A stretch of DNA of 64,000 nucleotides from Strix aluco (GCF_031877795.1 NC_133971.1:92456154-92520153); one strand, 5' to 3'; numbered from the stretch's first letter, positions 38,101-52,700 are shown. Notes: generated from the letters alone by a model not told the origin. A program made the numbers and translations.

Positions 38101-39845
38101 TGACATTAGATAGCAGGAGTAAGTGTTTGCAGAGTTCAGACCCATAATTGATGTAATGACAGTAAATATGCAGACCCTCAGGCATGTCCTCCAACTTCAA
38201 CAGAGCTAAGCTTCCGAGAGGATTTCTGTATCACATCCACGTATCACAGACCACATGAGCAACAGTGATTAAGGCCTGTAATACACAGCTGCTTGTTGAA
38301 TTTGGGGACATTTGCAGCAAACGTGACAATTCTGTAAGCTACCTTCGCCTCCCTCGCTGAAAGATAAGGATCTAATTCAATAAACCCAGAAGAGCTCAAA
38401 TGCTTAGTGCTTCAAATGCTGCCAAATTGCCTCTGCAACGGTCATTGATTTCCTCTCCCACATGCCCATGGCCTCCTCAAAGCGTGCAGCAGGGCTGCCA
38501 AAATACTGCTCAGCATCCCTGGGCTGCCTCTGACCCTCCTGCCCTGGGCCATGGGGAAGCTGCGTGGTCCAGCTGCGCCCATGCACATCCGTGGGCAGAA
38601 ATTTCCTGGAAGCAGTGCCCAGACACACTGGTGTTTTATACCTCTGTGGGAACACAGGGAAAGATTGGCGAGGATGATTGTAGCTGCGGGAAAGATCAAA
38701 GCACAGTGGAAAAATACACCTGCGAAAATCCCTGATATTTACAGATGAAAGCAGCGGGCCTGAGATCTTTTCTTTCTTCTTCTCTTTCTGGTTAGCAAGG
38801 ACCGAGCTCTATGGTGCCTGCATCCCTGTTTGCGTGCCTCTGCCCAGGTGCTGCTGCAGAGATCCCCCAGGTTGCGAGGTAACGAGAATAAATCTGCTCT
38901 TTCCATTTCATGTGTGGTTTTCTGGTTGTTCCTGTGTCCTGCCTGTGCCTGGTCATACAACCTTAAATACTTTCCTGTGCTGTAAATGTTGTTTGACCTT
39001 TTAAGATGGTCGTTAGCAATGTAATCAGCACCAGAGAAGCCTCTGCATACTCTGTTCCCAGATAATAGGAAAAAATTGTTTTTATTTGTTTTTTCATATT
39101 TGCTCTGCAGTGACATTAGAGTTCCCAGTTGAGACTTGGGTCCCTGCTGTGCTGAATGCTGCAATAACCACATCGAGAGGGTGCACCACCACAAACACTG
39201 AGCAGGTCACTACAGCCAAGATGGGTGCACCTCCTGTCTCTATTACCTGCTCCAGTAATCACTGAGTCACCAGCAACAACATGCACCAAAACCCCAAAGT
39301 TTACTGTCCTCGCATCTTCCTTGCAGGATGCAGCCACCTGCGTGTAGGGAAGCAGGCTCAGAGGTGTAACAGATGCTCTTCACAAACAACTAAAGAACTA
39401 TTCAAGCAGTGGTGGCACCTGGACAAGCTGATCTTGATCAAGTTTAAGGTTTTCAACATCAGAGCGGGGAGGTTCTCAAACAGCCCTCCAAAAACAGTAG
39501 TGGGCAGAAACCCACAGCTGGATTTGACAGGGGCTTGGGGCCTTCGTGGGTAGAATACTTCATGGGTTAAGCTGGGACTAGATTTGGTGAGGCATGTGGT
39601 CTCTTGCGACCCTGCAACCTCCAAAATAATCACTTTGTGAGCAGGTGACGTTCCAGTGGCATGTCACAAAATAGATACTTCAGAGATGGTCCAGGGCTCA
39701 TTGTCCTGGCATTGACTTCTCAGTAGTGTCTCTCTTGATGGCACTTCACCATTCCCAGGGCCTGATGTAGCGATTGTTTGAACCAATTATAAGATAGAGG
39801 TACTTGCCTCACCAGTGGGCTTGTCCCCACCAGTGGGTACCCGGT

Positions 39846-39972
39846 CACAGAATCATAGAATGGGTTGGAAGGGACCTTCCATAAAAGTCCATCCCCCCTG
39901 CCATGGGCAGGGACACCTTCAGCTAGATCAGGTTGCTCAGAGCCCCATCCAACCTGGCCTGGAATGTTTCCT
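39846..39972 (-). mobile_element. CR1 LINE 3'-end fragment, minus orientation
   Basis: The plus strand reads AATCATAGAATGGGTTGGAA, GGGCAGGGACACCTTC and AGATCAGGTTGCTCAGAGCC, the reverse complement of the CR1 3' terminus. Only about 125 nt is retained. Confidence 0.93.
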
Positions 39973-42793
39973 GGTGACAGGCACTCAGACAGAAGATCGC
40001 TGGCCCCAGCTCACCCACCATCAGCCAAAGCCTGGCAGATGAACATTTTGATGCCAAGGCAGGTCCTTCACATCAGTAGCTCAGCTACCAAGCTGTGAGT
40101 CCTGCCCTTCCTGCAGGTCCAGACACTGTCCTGTGATACACATGTCCATGCACCTGATCAGGGTTGCCCACATAGGGCTCATGTCATTTAAATGTGTGCT
40201 ATAAGTGTCCATACCCCAGCAACCCACCCCACACCTCCTCCAGGATTGATGGATCCCTGCCAAGATGAGGTATCTCCATACACAGGGATAAATCCCACCC
40301 AAGAAGATGCAAGAGTGGCCCTGGCTTTTCCAAATCCAGATGTAGAAGTGCTAATGATGAAATTGTGATGTTGTGGTCACCTACTGAAGGTACTGCTTTC
40401 TGCCCATCACACACCTCCACTCTGTTCTCCAACCTTCCTCATGGACAGGGTAATATCCCATCACTGATTCTAGGCAGGCGGCTTGCAGTAACAGTTCTGA
40501 ACACAGCCAGACACAGCTGTCAAACATATTCTATGAGGAAAGACAAAATTCCTACAAATACTTTACATATATCTGCTAGCACCTGCTGGAGGACCCAGAG
40601 TGGCACAGATACTTTCATCTCTAAATCCCCAAAAGCATAATAACCTGCTCTTTGCAGACAGGGACTCAAAAAGGGAAAGTCAATTGTCTTGCCACAAGTC
40701 AAAGCTAGAGTCCTTTTTCAGTGCGTGACACTTGTCTTAGCTGTTAAAAACAATAATTTCTTGGCACAGCACCTCGGAAGTGAGGCACACCCAACATTTG
40801 GTATCTTTTCTTTCAGATTTGGGTGTTCAGCGCAGTGCATCAGCCATTGACTGACCACAGCTGAAAATCCTGTGCACTAACTGTGCTCTAGGAGACATCA
40901 GAGAGGATGGAGAGCTGAGAACAGCTGCAAAACTGCTGAGTTTTTATTTCCTTTTAAAATAAAAAAAATCAAAGCTTTGTTCTTCCAATCCTGTACAAAC
41001 ATCTGTGTTCTTTTCCTCTTTTCATCCTTTCAAACACTAATCATCCCCAGAAAGTTTACAACACAGGTGGAGACTGAATTTCCAAAACCTGTTGTTAGGA
41101 AGGAACTAAAGAAAGCCTTCTGTAGTTCTTTCATGAACTGGAAGCGCTCTTAGTCCTGCAAACCCCATACAAACTATGGTATGGGATTTCAAGTGGTACC
41201 TGTGAGTCTGCTTACACACACGTGAGCTGAATGGGTTTATTTCTCTCTTTTTATTCCCACCAAAACTCTGAGTCATCCTGGTAGCATTGCCTAACTCTCA
41301 TAAAAGCATCCTCCTCCTCCCAAGGATCCTTATCTTGAAGAAGAACTAAGGGTTTGCACCACACAAACTACTCTAGACAGGCACTGAAAGAAAGTCAACT
41401 TCTGGCCAAAGTTTCTTCTCTCAAATATTTTTTCACCTCCATTCTTCTATCAGCAATAAAATTATCACCAACAAAAAATTTTTGCAAAGAGAATTAGTTT
41501 AGAAGATTTCTGCCAAGGAGGATTAGAGGCATTGTTACAAGCTGCCAAGAAACAAGAGTGCAAGTGTATATACGTGTGTCTGGAAAAGGATAAAAAGTAA
41601 AATAATTGCAGCTGAACTTGCCCAGATAACACCAAATAAATATAAAACTTTCTATTAAGCTGACATAAAAATAGAAAAGCTCTCAGAGTTACAGGGATCC
41701 AGACCTAACTCAAGAAATAGTAATACCCCTTATCTGTCCATGCCATGGATTTACTCTCAGGCTTTCAGAGTTGATCCAGTTATTTCCTTCAGGACTTGCT
41801 GCTTGCTATACCTTATCTGAATACGGCTGTAAGTAGCTGTAAGCATGCAAACAAGCTTCCCCAAAATGTGCTACAGCAAATCCTTCCCACAGTATCTTCA
41901 GTTCCCTCCCCCAACACCGTCTGTATTATTTGTCCGTGGGTGACTCCATCCCAGTTCTCCCTCCTGCGATGGTGGACATATGCAAACACTCAGTTCCACG
42001 TGTAACATTAGGGAACCAGATAACCAGACTGCCCTGGAATTTATTTCTGAGCCTGATGATTGATTTTCTGCCTCCTCTGACATCAAACCACCCTCCGCCG
42101 TTACAAATCTAATGGGCCATCCAGAGATAAAGCTCTGCTTCAGGACAAAACAGGCTTGGCTTCCATCTGCTAGCACAACGACTTACAGCACAGGTGGAGA
42201 GCAAACCGTCTTTAACACCTATTTGCACCGACACTTCTACCTCTTATGGTAAACAGATTTTGGTCTAGAGTTTCCAGGTCCTACTGCTCACACAGCATTG
42301 AGACTGGTCAGATTGGACGGCAACATTTATACCTATAGTTATTTTTTTTTCAAAAAAACACCACAAAGCTTCTAATATTGGAGAATTCAGCATAGTCACA
42401 ATAAAGGTTTATCGTCTCCCCTGGTGAATATCCCCTAGGCCTGACTTCAGCTTCCAACAACATCTTTTGTATTGGTGTCTGGTAGACTTTGGGTGTCCAG
42501 GCAGGCCCTGGCACACAGAGACTACTTTGAGGTAAACTAAGCTGCTTGACCTTTCCATTTTCAGGCACATTTCCAAGCTTTTCAGTATTCTTGTTTGAAC
42601 TCTAACATTTTGCACACGTGACGCTGCGACTGTTGCAGGGGTGCTGTGTCAGAGCCGTGCAGGGAGGTGCTCCCACACAGGGACCCCTATTTCCACACAA
42701 ACACTTCCCACCGCAGTAGGAGTTCATGGTAAACCTGCTTGCATACCTCTGCACTTGTTTCATGTCACTGCATGTATCAAAGATCAGCAGAGA

Positions 42794-42806
42794 TTTTTTT
42801 TTTTTT
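42794..42806 (+). repeat. Poly-T run (13)
   Basis: Homopolymer. A second, 14-nt T run lies 200 nt to the right (43004-43017). Confidence 0.8.
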
Positions 42807-43003
42807 CCGTCCTGTAAAATGTAGATTAAGAGCCAAAAGTACCTAACTGAGAGTCTGACTCAAAACCCAACCCACTGAGCCTCCCGAGAAGGTTTTGCAC
42901 CAGCCCTGTCATACTTTGCATGCAGAAGTATGTGGGCAGAAATCCCCACTGATCTGTGTTGTAGCACCAGGTACACAGCCGTCAAGAAGCAAACAAGCAA
43001 TGA

Positions 43004-43017
43004 TTTTTTTTTTTTTT
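43004..43017 (+). repeat. Poly-T run (14)
   Basis: Homopolymer in intergenic DNA, flanked by TGA and CATGCTG. Confidence 0.8.
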
Positions 43018-43204
43018 CATGCTGTCAGCTTTGAAATTACAGTCCTGCCAATACTGTTTTAAGCCCAACCCCCAATATCAACCTAAATGATCATAAATAA
43101 ACATTGCATTACTACACAGCTGAACTCCAGAAGCACGAGGAGAATGATAGTTACTTGTATTTCCTATCTGCTAGGAAAGGGACAACATGGCAGGAGCAAA
43201 GAGA

Positions 43205-43262
43205 GTTTGTATGTGTACATATGTATATACACACACATATATACATACACAGAGAGTATACA
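43205..43262 (+). repeat. Imperfect (TA/CA) microsatellite
   Basis: Alternating purine-pyrimidine run with the units GTATGTGTACATATG, TATATACACACACATATATA and CATACACAGAGAG. Such tracts are length-variable. Confidence 0.8.
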
Positions 43263-45130
43263 AGCAACTTGAAATACATACACAAATAGAAAAGAGAGAG
43301 AAAAGTAACCCAGCCCAGCCAGCGCTGTCTATGGGCTACAGATCACAAAGGACAGACATGAAAGAGCAAAGCAGATATACAACATCAAACAGGTGAAAAT
43401 AACCTGCTACAAAAAAAACCCAAACAAACACAAATGTAGAGGGCACCTTTACGAGAAGAGGTGAAGAGGGAAACGTTATTACCACACATCCTCAGTCTGG
43501 GACTCATAAGTAAGTCATAATCCACGCTGATATCAGCTCTGCCGACTAATTGAACTGAAAAGCCAACTGAAAGCTATCTAATTCCCAGCATTTTCTAGGG
43601 GGCGAAGGCTCAGTTCAGAAAGCGCTTTTGCAGCTGATCAACTCTTAAGCGTGTAATTAGACCCACAGGGTGAAATCCTGGACTTAGTGGTAAGTTCTTC
43701 CTGAACCAGATCAAGGCAGGATTTTGTCTGTTGGACTTTGTGAGTGCTCGGGGACTTCGCTGAACCCAGATGGGAATTTCAGCTCTTCGCAGAGAAAGCA
43801 TTTGTGGAATTTCTTTCTATTTGCTTCACAAAGAAGTTGCACGAGGCCGAAGTTTCCAAATCTTGTTGTCCTACACTGAGGCATGTTTTGCATTGTTTTC
43901 ACCAGGGCTGGACAACCGCAGCTCCTGTCCTCTCAGACCCATCCTGCCATAAGCCAGCACCCTGCAGCCAGGTGTGATTCCCAGCTTTAGCATCTCAGGG
44001 GTGGCTTTTTGTGACTCAGCTTGCGGCTTAATTTCATCATCAAAATAATTATGTCCTTCACTGTAAACCTGTCAATGGTCTCACTGGAGCTAGCACATGC
44101 CAAATTAAACAGCCCTTTAAGTGTTAGGGTGGATGAAGTTCACTGCTGCCTCCTTTGCGGGGGGAGTGATGCTCTTTGCAGCACATAATAGTGTTGGATA
44201 TGCAGCCACTTAATGCATTCAGCCGTTTAACCAGAAGACAGACAATTTTCCCCCCTTTGTGTAAATTCTTCAAGTCAGAAGATTTCCTGGAAAAATTCCC
44301 CAGGACATCTCTGACTGGCATTTTCTTCAGACAAAAGCCACCAGTGTCTGCTGCTGTCACTAGAAGAGCAGCCTGTGCACTCCTGAGGGGCTCTGGGCAG
44401 AGGTGAGGACATACCTCCCCTCATTATTCCTTGCCACAACAAGGGATAGTCTCCAAGATATTCAAAACCCATCAAAAAAAATCCCTGCCTTGGAGGTGAC
44501 AAGCAATATATGATATTTCGTTGAATTCTTAAAGCTGAGCTATCAAAACCCCCTCATACTTGCATGCTTCACCAGTAACATTTTTGCAACACACTTAAAC
44601 AAGGACTATCATCAAAGTAAAACTTTAGTTAACCTAGACCGTGCCACCCCACCCACCACGGGAGGTCAGTGACTAGGACCATGCAACACTGTGCCCCCTC
44701 CATCCTCTGCTCGGATTCCAGTCCAGCAGCACAGCCAAGATGTGCTTAAAATTAAGCCTCAGAGCCCAGAGTCCAAAATAGGGATTTCAGTGGTGACATT
44801 AAAGCTGTTCAAAGAATAGAGCATTGCTCCAAAATTCAGAAATATGTTGTCTCCAACATATAAAATGCAAATCATGCCTTTATTTGAAAGACACACATCT
44901 TTTCCTGAGAAGCTACAAAGCAGAATAATTCAAATATACAGTTAATAGAGAGCTTGTGAAAGTATAACTCTTCTTGGTATTTTGACAGAGACTTTTAAGA
45001 TTTACTAACACAACATTTCACATGCAAATAAGGAGAAATAAAGCACGGAAAACACAAAGGGCTCCTCACCCTTCACCATTTCACTATCAAAATTTTCAAC
45101 ACAGTTCAGCCCTCATTGACACGGTCAGAC

Positions 45131-45183
45131 TATAGAATGGTTAGGGTTGGAAGGAATCCTTAGAGATCATCTAGTCCAAAACC
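45131..45183 (-). mobile_element. Very short CR1 3'-end fragment, minus orientation
   Basis: The plus strand reads TATAGAATGGTTAGGGTTGG, then GATCATCTAGTCCAAAACC, matching the last ~50 nt of CR1 in reverse complement. Confidence 0.85.
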
Positions 45184-46190
45184 TCAAATCTTCAAGGCTG
45201 TATTAGTCTGCATTATTTAAAATATTAAACAATAAACCTCTTGTTTCATACTGCAGCAGCACAGCTCATGTTCCTCCCCCAATTATATGGATTTGGAGAA
45301 GCTTATTCTAATCATAAGCTATCAAGCCATCATGTAAGTTTTTAGTTCCTCTTTATTAACTTATGTAAATTCAGCTCCTTTGAGGGTGAAGCTGTGACAG
45401 GGGAGTGAACAGGACAGTCTGCTACTCTTTACCCAATTTATGCACATTCTTACAGATATCTTTCACCTGTGCTAAAGAGCAGCACTCATTTTTTGTGTCA
45501 TCTGACTTCTCCTGCAGAGGACAATGTGGTGAGACTTTGAAAAACAAATGGTGTCAGTTTAGTTTTTTTATCTGACTGAAAAATATTGGTATCAGGCTCA
45601 AAGTAAACATAAGCATTTTGTTGTGTGCCTCCAGGCTCAAGACTTTTTATCTACATCTTTTAACTACTATCTCCTTACAGAGATAAAAAATCCTTAAAGT
45701 AATTTTTTTTCTCTGTAATTCTGACAGAAAAAAAGAAGTCACATTATAACTTTTGGATATACCTCCAATTGACATTGTTGGGGCTCACTTTCTGGAGAGA
45801 GGGAAAAAGTGCATCTAATTTGGGGTATAAAAGACAGAAAGATGAAAACCATTACCCTACCAGCACAACCACCAGCAGAATGGAGTTTCTTCCCCCACCC
45901 CATGGTGACTACTCTTGCTCTAGAGGTGATCAGCTGGTTTCCTTCTTCAGCTGCTGTTTGCAGATTGCTAAATGAAGCCACCTGGAAGAGCAGAAGTTCT
46001 TCCCAAGGTCTCAGGTGTCCTCAGGAGAGGAACTGGCAGAGGAGGCAGCCGGGAGGGGAGTCAGAGTATTTATTTGCCAAAGGCAGTCAGCTGAGAGCCC
46101 TGCTGGAGTTAACGAGGGCTTTAAAAAAACATGAAGCCAGCAAGGACCTATCGACCTCTGAGAGAGGAGATGTTGGGGAGATGATAATAT

Positions 46191-46201
46191 GGGGGGGGGG
46201 G
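46191..46201 (+). repeat. Poly-G run (11)
   Basis: An uninterrupted G run in the intergenic region, followed by CGACGACACACGAC. Confidence 0.85.
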
Positions 46202-47566
46202 CGACGACACACGACTAAAAGGAGGAATAACTAATTGCACGTTAAGCAGATGTTCTGCCATTGCAAACTTCACCCATAATTTAATTTCTCCCATTTAACT
46301 CACCTTGAATTTCTCCATATACTACAGACTAGATCCCTTTGATCTTTTCATACAAACGAGGAAAAATCCTCCAGTTTCTGACTTTTAACATCAATACAAA
46401 GAACAGTAAAATCCCCTTCTCAAGGCACAAACCAGGCTTGTTTGATGAAGTCTATCCTATATAACTGAAAATACCTTCAGTCCTGAAGTTAAATGGACCT
46501 TATGGTATTTTTTTGCTTTTCAGTATGCAGACCTGAGCACAGATTTCCTCCCTCTTTCCCAAGAATTTTCTACTTGGGCAAAGGAACAAAGAATGACTGG
46601 GGAGAGCTGTGCAAGATGGGCAGCTTCACCTGCACTTGACCAAAGGGCAGGTCACCGCTGTTCTGCAATAGAAACAAAATTAGGTCAGTGCAGAAGCCTT
46701 AGGAAAATCTGGTCCAGAAACCCTGTGTTGAAGACACCATCTGCAGTTCTTCCTCAGGTCACAACTCAGCAGATGCAATTTCTTTTGAAAAATGAAAAGC
46801 TTTCACTGTAATTAAAATACTACACGAAGGATTACAGAGCTGGTTTCGTGAAGATCTGGCCATCGCTGCAGGCCACAGCAAACTAGAGCAAGTGATGTCT
46901 CATGAAGACTCTTTGAAGAGCAACCTTTAAGGCTTAATATTGAATTTTGAAGACAGTAAACATATCAACCCTGCCACAGGGCACTATGGGGGGTGTTAGG
47001 GGAGTTTCTGCTCAAGCACTGCCAACCCTGATGCAGCATGGACAAGTGGGTCCCAGGCAGACGTGCTCACCCTCGAGCAAACCATACCTCCAAGAGAAAA
47101 TATTGAATTTAGGCCTTGTTTCAGTTTATCTATTGTGATGGCAAAAGCACTTTTCCACAAACGGTTGTTTATGAATATGCCCCAGTTTTCAGAGCTTGTG
47201 TGTATGTGAGCACATATTGAAGTAGTCTTTGCTTTATTGGCTTTTTTAAACTCAAAGAGGCAAACCTTGAAACAAATAACAGAGCCAGTTACTGAACTAG
47301 ACAGCTTTAAAGAGCTAAAGGACCAAAGTTTTGGAAATTTTTTGAGTCAGAAGTTCAAAGCCTATTGTTTCAGATATAAATAATAAAGGGAGTGATGGGA
47401 CACATACTCCAAAATTCAGTCTGAGTTAGACGTTGGAGGTTAACAAAGAATAAGATATATTGCAACATGGATTTTGTGAAGAAAGAGGTGCCTGACTAAC
47501 CTGAATTCTCTCTCTGATTATTGACTATTATTTAAGAAATGAAAATGTGCCAGGTCTCTCATATTT

Positions 47567-47595
47567 GCAAGTTACTCTGGTATAGAGTAACTTGC
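47567..47595. repeat. Perfect 12-bp inverted repeat with 5-nt loop
   Basis: Stem GCAAGTTACTCT (47567-47578), loop GGTAT, stem AGAGTAACTTGC (47584-47595). It lies in intergenic DNA with no gene adjacent. Confidence 0.9.
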
Positions 47596-49717
47596 GAAAT
47601 GGAAAATAACTTAATTCTGCAGAAGGTGTAAAGCTACAGAAGGTGTGGACTGAGTCCAGCAACATGGGGCAGTGAAGAGGAGACAAAGGGTTTTGCTGAA
47701 AGGAGAATAAATAAAACAGAGTTTGTCAAATGAAAACCCAGGGCAGGTAAGTGTGTAAATGAAAGGCATGGACCTAATTAAAAACAAAAAAACAAATAAA
47801 ATTACAGGAATCATCAATATGAAAGAGAAAGTATTTTCATTCCTTTGGATCAAAATATTCTCCAAGCATATGGAGCAGCTCCAAGCACATGGGACCAGCA
47901 CCAGCCTGTCCACCTCATACTTCTCGTCTTGGACTTGCTATCTGGCAGCATTGTCTTGAGTTGGGTTCTTTTGCTTCTTTAGGTGTTTTTCATATCAGTC
48001 CCACTGAATTGTGATAATGAGAGGAAAAATGCTACTCAGGTGCTGCATTAATATCCTCCTTGAATAATAGGATTTTTCCTTCAGAAAGTTTTAAATTGGT
48101 TCATTTGACATCTTTTTGATCTGGCAACAGTTATCCCTCCTAGATATACGTGCATCACCAAGAATACTCCTGAAAAAGAAAGAAAAGTGGAAAAGTGTGC
48201 AGACTACCCTCAGAGAGCAAGGTAACAGTGGGGGGAAGATGATGGTTCATCACACAAGCAGCAAAGCCATTGCAATCTTGGCCTGTTGAATTCAGCAAAG
48301 AGCAGAGGAGCTGTGCTGCACCACCCCCGTTTACAGAATACCCACTTAAATCCAGTACAGCTGGCTGGCCTGGGGGTAATATCTTAGATATTTTGCCATT
48401 AAAGACAGACTTTCTGCATGGTGGTGAACTAATGACCATGGGGAGCCAAGCTTTCTGCCTGCACAGCCAGTATGGGTGGCCCACCAACTCACTGATGGAC
48501 CCACAAGTGCCATGAGAGGGTATTGGCATCCCAAAATGTCCCACATACAGCTAGAACTGGGATTTTCTTGAGTAGCTTCCATCCAACACAAGCATCAGTT
48601 AGTTCAAGCCATAAACGCTTCAAATAGTGATAGGGGTGATTGTCCTTGTGTGCCTTAGGGATCCCTGATTAGCACGGGTGGAGATACAGAGCAGTGAAGG
48701 ATGGGTCCTTGCAGAGATAAAGGCAGGGAAGACACGTTCAGAGCAAGGAAAGCAATGCACAAGTGAGCAGGGACACTATCAGCCTCAAACATGCACAGGG
48801 CAAATTACAAACGAAGGCCAGAAACGTGTCCACACTGCACTCCAATGCTTTCCTTCCCCAGGTTTTTCTTTGCCCAGGCTAGCCCTGCCTCCTCTCACCA
48901 GAGGTAGTGGAGAGCTGACTACATCGATATCTTGAGTTAGATTTTAAACCAATGAGGTTCTCACGGCCTGCACAGCCCATTCCAGTCTGTAATTTCACTT
49001 TGAAGAAAGTCAGAACAATCTGAAATCCCACACTAACAGTTTTCTGCAGGGTGATATTTTTTTTATATACAATCTCTGGACCGTGGATTGCAAAGGTATT
49101 AACTGACTCTAGCGAGATTTTGAAGACAAACATTGCCTCAGTCACTGTTGATCCAATCATCTTTGTGTGCGTGTCTTGCTTTGTTTTCCCTTCAAGTCCT
49201 TCTCCTGAAGAACTACCTGGGAAAGACATATCCCTCTATTATAAATAAAGCATCAGCATTAATACTTAAAAGTACTTAATAACCATCTATCAAGATATGG
49301 CAATAAAGTAAATTAATACTCCAAAGTCCTGATTTGGATCTCACTTACATTGGTGTTACAGCACTAAAACTATTGGTTTCAGCTGGGTCATTTACAGACG
49401 AGTAGCTGAGGCTAGCCTGACCTCACACTGCTTTAATAAATACATTACAGTAACAACAGATCTGGAGTCAAAAAGAGTCTGCCACTGGTTGCAACAGAAG
49501 CATAGTGTAAATAATACATGGATATTAGAAAAGCAATTACATCCCAATATCAGAGCCCATATCATGAGCACCAACTGCTCTGCAACACAAGCTGGCTCTG
49601 TTGGGATGAATGCCCTTTCTAAATTACAGTGTCACAGATCAGCTAGATATTCATTTTGTTTCTACAGTTATGTAAAACAGGAGACTGCCCCAGATTAAAG
49701 TCAGCCTGATTTTAATC

Positions 49718-49734
49718 TTTTTTTTTTTTTTTTT
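49718..49734 (+). repeat. Poly-T run (17)
   Basis: Homopolymer in the intergenic region. No adjacent retrocopy recognised. Confidence 0.85.
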
Positions 49735-52700
49735 AATAGATCTCTTTAAGGACATGAGTTTATCTTTCAGAGAAAACAAAACCTAATCTTCACCTTGGAC
49801 AGGCAGAGGATGACGTCTCCGTTTAGCTCTAGTCCCTCCAGAGTGATGCAGGGGAGGGAGAAGAAAGGCAGGATGAGGCATGGTCAGGAAAACTGCGATC
49901 AGTCTGATGCCATTTTGGAGGAACAAAACCAATACCTGGCCTAAGATGGTAAATTTGGGGCAAACAGAGCCCTGGCAAGGAGCTCACCTGTAGGCTCTAC
50001 ACTGGAGATGCCTAATATTAAGAGAGATCATTTCATGCAAGTATTGTTGCTTTGTATTTGCAGGAAGGTGCAGACTCAACTTCCCTCTGCCTCTGTTTTT
50101 CCATCTATATGAGAATATGAATAATATAGAGCTACATACACTGATGCTACCCAGGCTGTTGGAGACCAGTGGCCAAAGAGATAAGACAAGTCCTCACCTC
50201 TTCATTTGTCAGGGCTTTACCACTTGTGGTTTTTTCTCAGATGGTCAACAAGCAAGACCTTGACCTCAGCTTTGGACAAAGCCATTTGCTACTTGGCAGA
50301 GATCTCATTTGCCACTCAAAAATGATGAAACTTAACACCCTGAGATGAACCACATTCAGTTTTCTTGTGCAAAAAGTATGACCGGGCTTGAAAAGCCTAA
50401 CAGCCCAGCCAGACCCACCTAAGTCTATGTGATTTATGATTGGATTACTGGAAGACTTTAACAAATACCTGTCCTATGTAGCAAGCTCCTTTAAATAGCT
50501 ATAATCTTGGTATAAACTTACACAGCATAAACCAATAATTTTTTAAATCAAAATCATATTGTCTAGGATAAGGGGGCAGGGCCAAACTATTTTAATGTCT
50601 TCTGAAGCATTGACTGTGAAAACATAAATGTGATTACTCAGTGAATGGATCTTGTTTGCTTTTCCTGCTGGTTATTAGTATAAAATTAACAATCAGAAGG
50701 CTAATAGATGAAAAAGTTTTTAAGGTATAGGTTAATTAATTCACAGAAATTAAATCTTTTGCTCATGCAGCTACAAAGTTTGATAGTCATAAAAACATTT
50801 TTTGAGAAAAGCTTAGCAATACTGACTACAGATTTGCCCTAGGGGTGGTCAAAAATGCTCGGCACAGAAGATGGAAATGAGCTGTGCCACAAAGCCCCAC
50901 AGCTGACAAGAGCTCAGTGCATTACAGACCCTGCAGAGGACAGTCAGCATCTGGTGAGCTGGTTGAAAACTCACCCAAAAAATTTAATAATAAGAGCTTA
51001 TGAAGACATAAATCCTTGTTACTTTTCCAACTGAATCATCAGGTTACATTTGTATGTGTCTTATCAGCCTCTTCTCTGCGACAAACAGTTGAGCATCAGC
51101 CTGGCAAAGTGTCTCCAAATTCACTGGGATAAAAAATGTTAAGATAGCAGAGCAGTTATCGGGCAAGCACTTAATATTTTGGCATCAATATTGCCTGTTG
51201 ACATGATTTCTTACAGAAAGGGTTGTGCAAGGCCCCTGCCTGTGTCTGTCTGCCAGCCCCTCCCTTCTGCCTTCCAATGCATGTGCTAAATTTCAGTCAA
51301 GGCTGACAGCAAGTCAGTGCTTCCAGAGACAGTCTCTCCCTAGATAGTTTATGGAACATTTTAGGGAAATAAAGAGCTATTGTGGGTAGTGCACATGTAC
51401 TTCTTTCATTACACTGGAGATCTTGCAAAGGGCAGAAATCCCAACCGAGGAGAGGGGTGTCTGGTGTCTAATATGGCAGAAAATCTGATTTAATCTCTCC
51501 TGTTCATGCAAGCATTCGTAACATCTCTCTGCCGGGTCAGTCTTACAAGATCTAATATGGGATAAACCCACTGCTGCACTTATTTTAAAAAAATAATCTG
51601 CCCACCATGATCCATAAATCCAGAAGAAGATAATTTTCCTCCGCTCCACTGCTCACAAAACCATTCTGGATGAGTTTTGGATGTCTTCAACTTGTGGACA
51701 CGCATGGTTCCTCCTGCGGTGATGTGTAAACATTTGAACCTGCTAGCAGACTAAATAATGTGATGCCAGCAGGTTTATTTTATAGAGTAAGAGGCTTGTG
51801 CAGGCACAGAGTCACAATGTGCTCTCTGCAGAATATTGTATACATTGATTTTTACTAATTATTCTTTATTCAGATGAGTAAGGTAACACACTGATCAGAT
51901 TTAATCATGTAAACAGAACCATGTCTGTAACAGTGGATAAAGAAATACTGAAAAGCCAGAGGTGTTTTTCCGCCGGTGTTAACAGGTCTGTGATTTGAGA
52001 TGAAACAGCTCCAAACCTCCAATTAAAGCAGCTACTAGATAGGAGCTAGTCATTATGATTGTCCTTTATCCCTAAGAGTTCATAACAAATAAGAACAACA
52101 AATTAGCATATAGCTCTAGAAGTGAGTGGTTTGGGGGTAATAAAGAGTGTTTGAGCCTGGGTGAGCTGGAGAGGCACCTGGAGGGTGGGTTGTACCCCTG
52201 CAGCCTATGTGTCCCCAGCATGCAAAAGGGACAACCTCAACCCTTATATTCAGCAGCAAATATAGTACTGGCTTATCTACTGCTGCCGCAGCTTATCCTG
52301 AAGAAAGGGGAGGACAGTGGGGCTTCTCTGCTCCCATGAGCATGGAAAATCCAGCGAAATTCATCTAATCCCAACATCTGCACTGTTACATACAAGACAT
52401 TGTATATGGTTGCAAGGCAACAGAGACTAAAGAGCCGTAAAACCGTGAGTGTTAAGGAGAAAAAGAAATGCATTAGAAAAATGCATCTTCATTAGAAGAG
52501 AAGGCGGCTCGAGCAAGAACAGGAACCCCCTGGGGTAAGTTACAAAGGTGCCAGCTGAGATTGGATTTGAAGTTTTCTCAGTGGCAGGCAGCAAGGCAGA
52601 AGGTCAGGCCAAGTCTGATTCTGGGGCTGGTCTGAGCCTGACACAGAGAGATGTGCAGAGGCTCTGCAGCATCCGCCTGCCTCCCTTCGGCTGCTGGCAA

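Larger units (their letters stand above)
34519..45130. other. Intergenic region, left half: no gene seen
   Basis: No coding exon recognised apart from the CR1 fragment at 39.85 kb. It includes the AT-rich block 37.08-38.10 kb and a small GC-rich patch near 38.45-38.62 kb, where several frames are open by composition. Confidence 0.55.
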
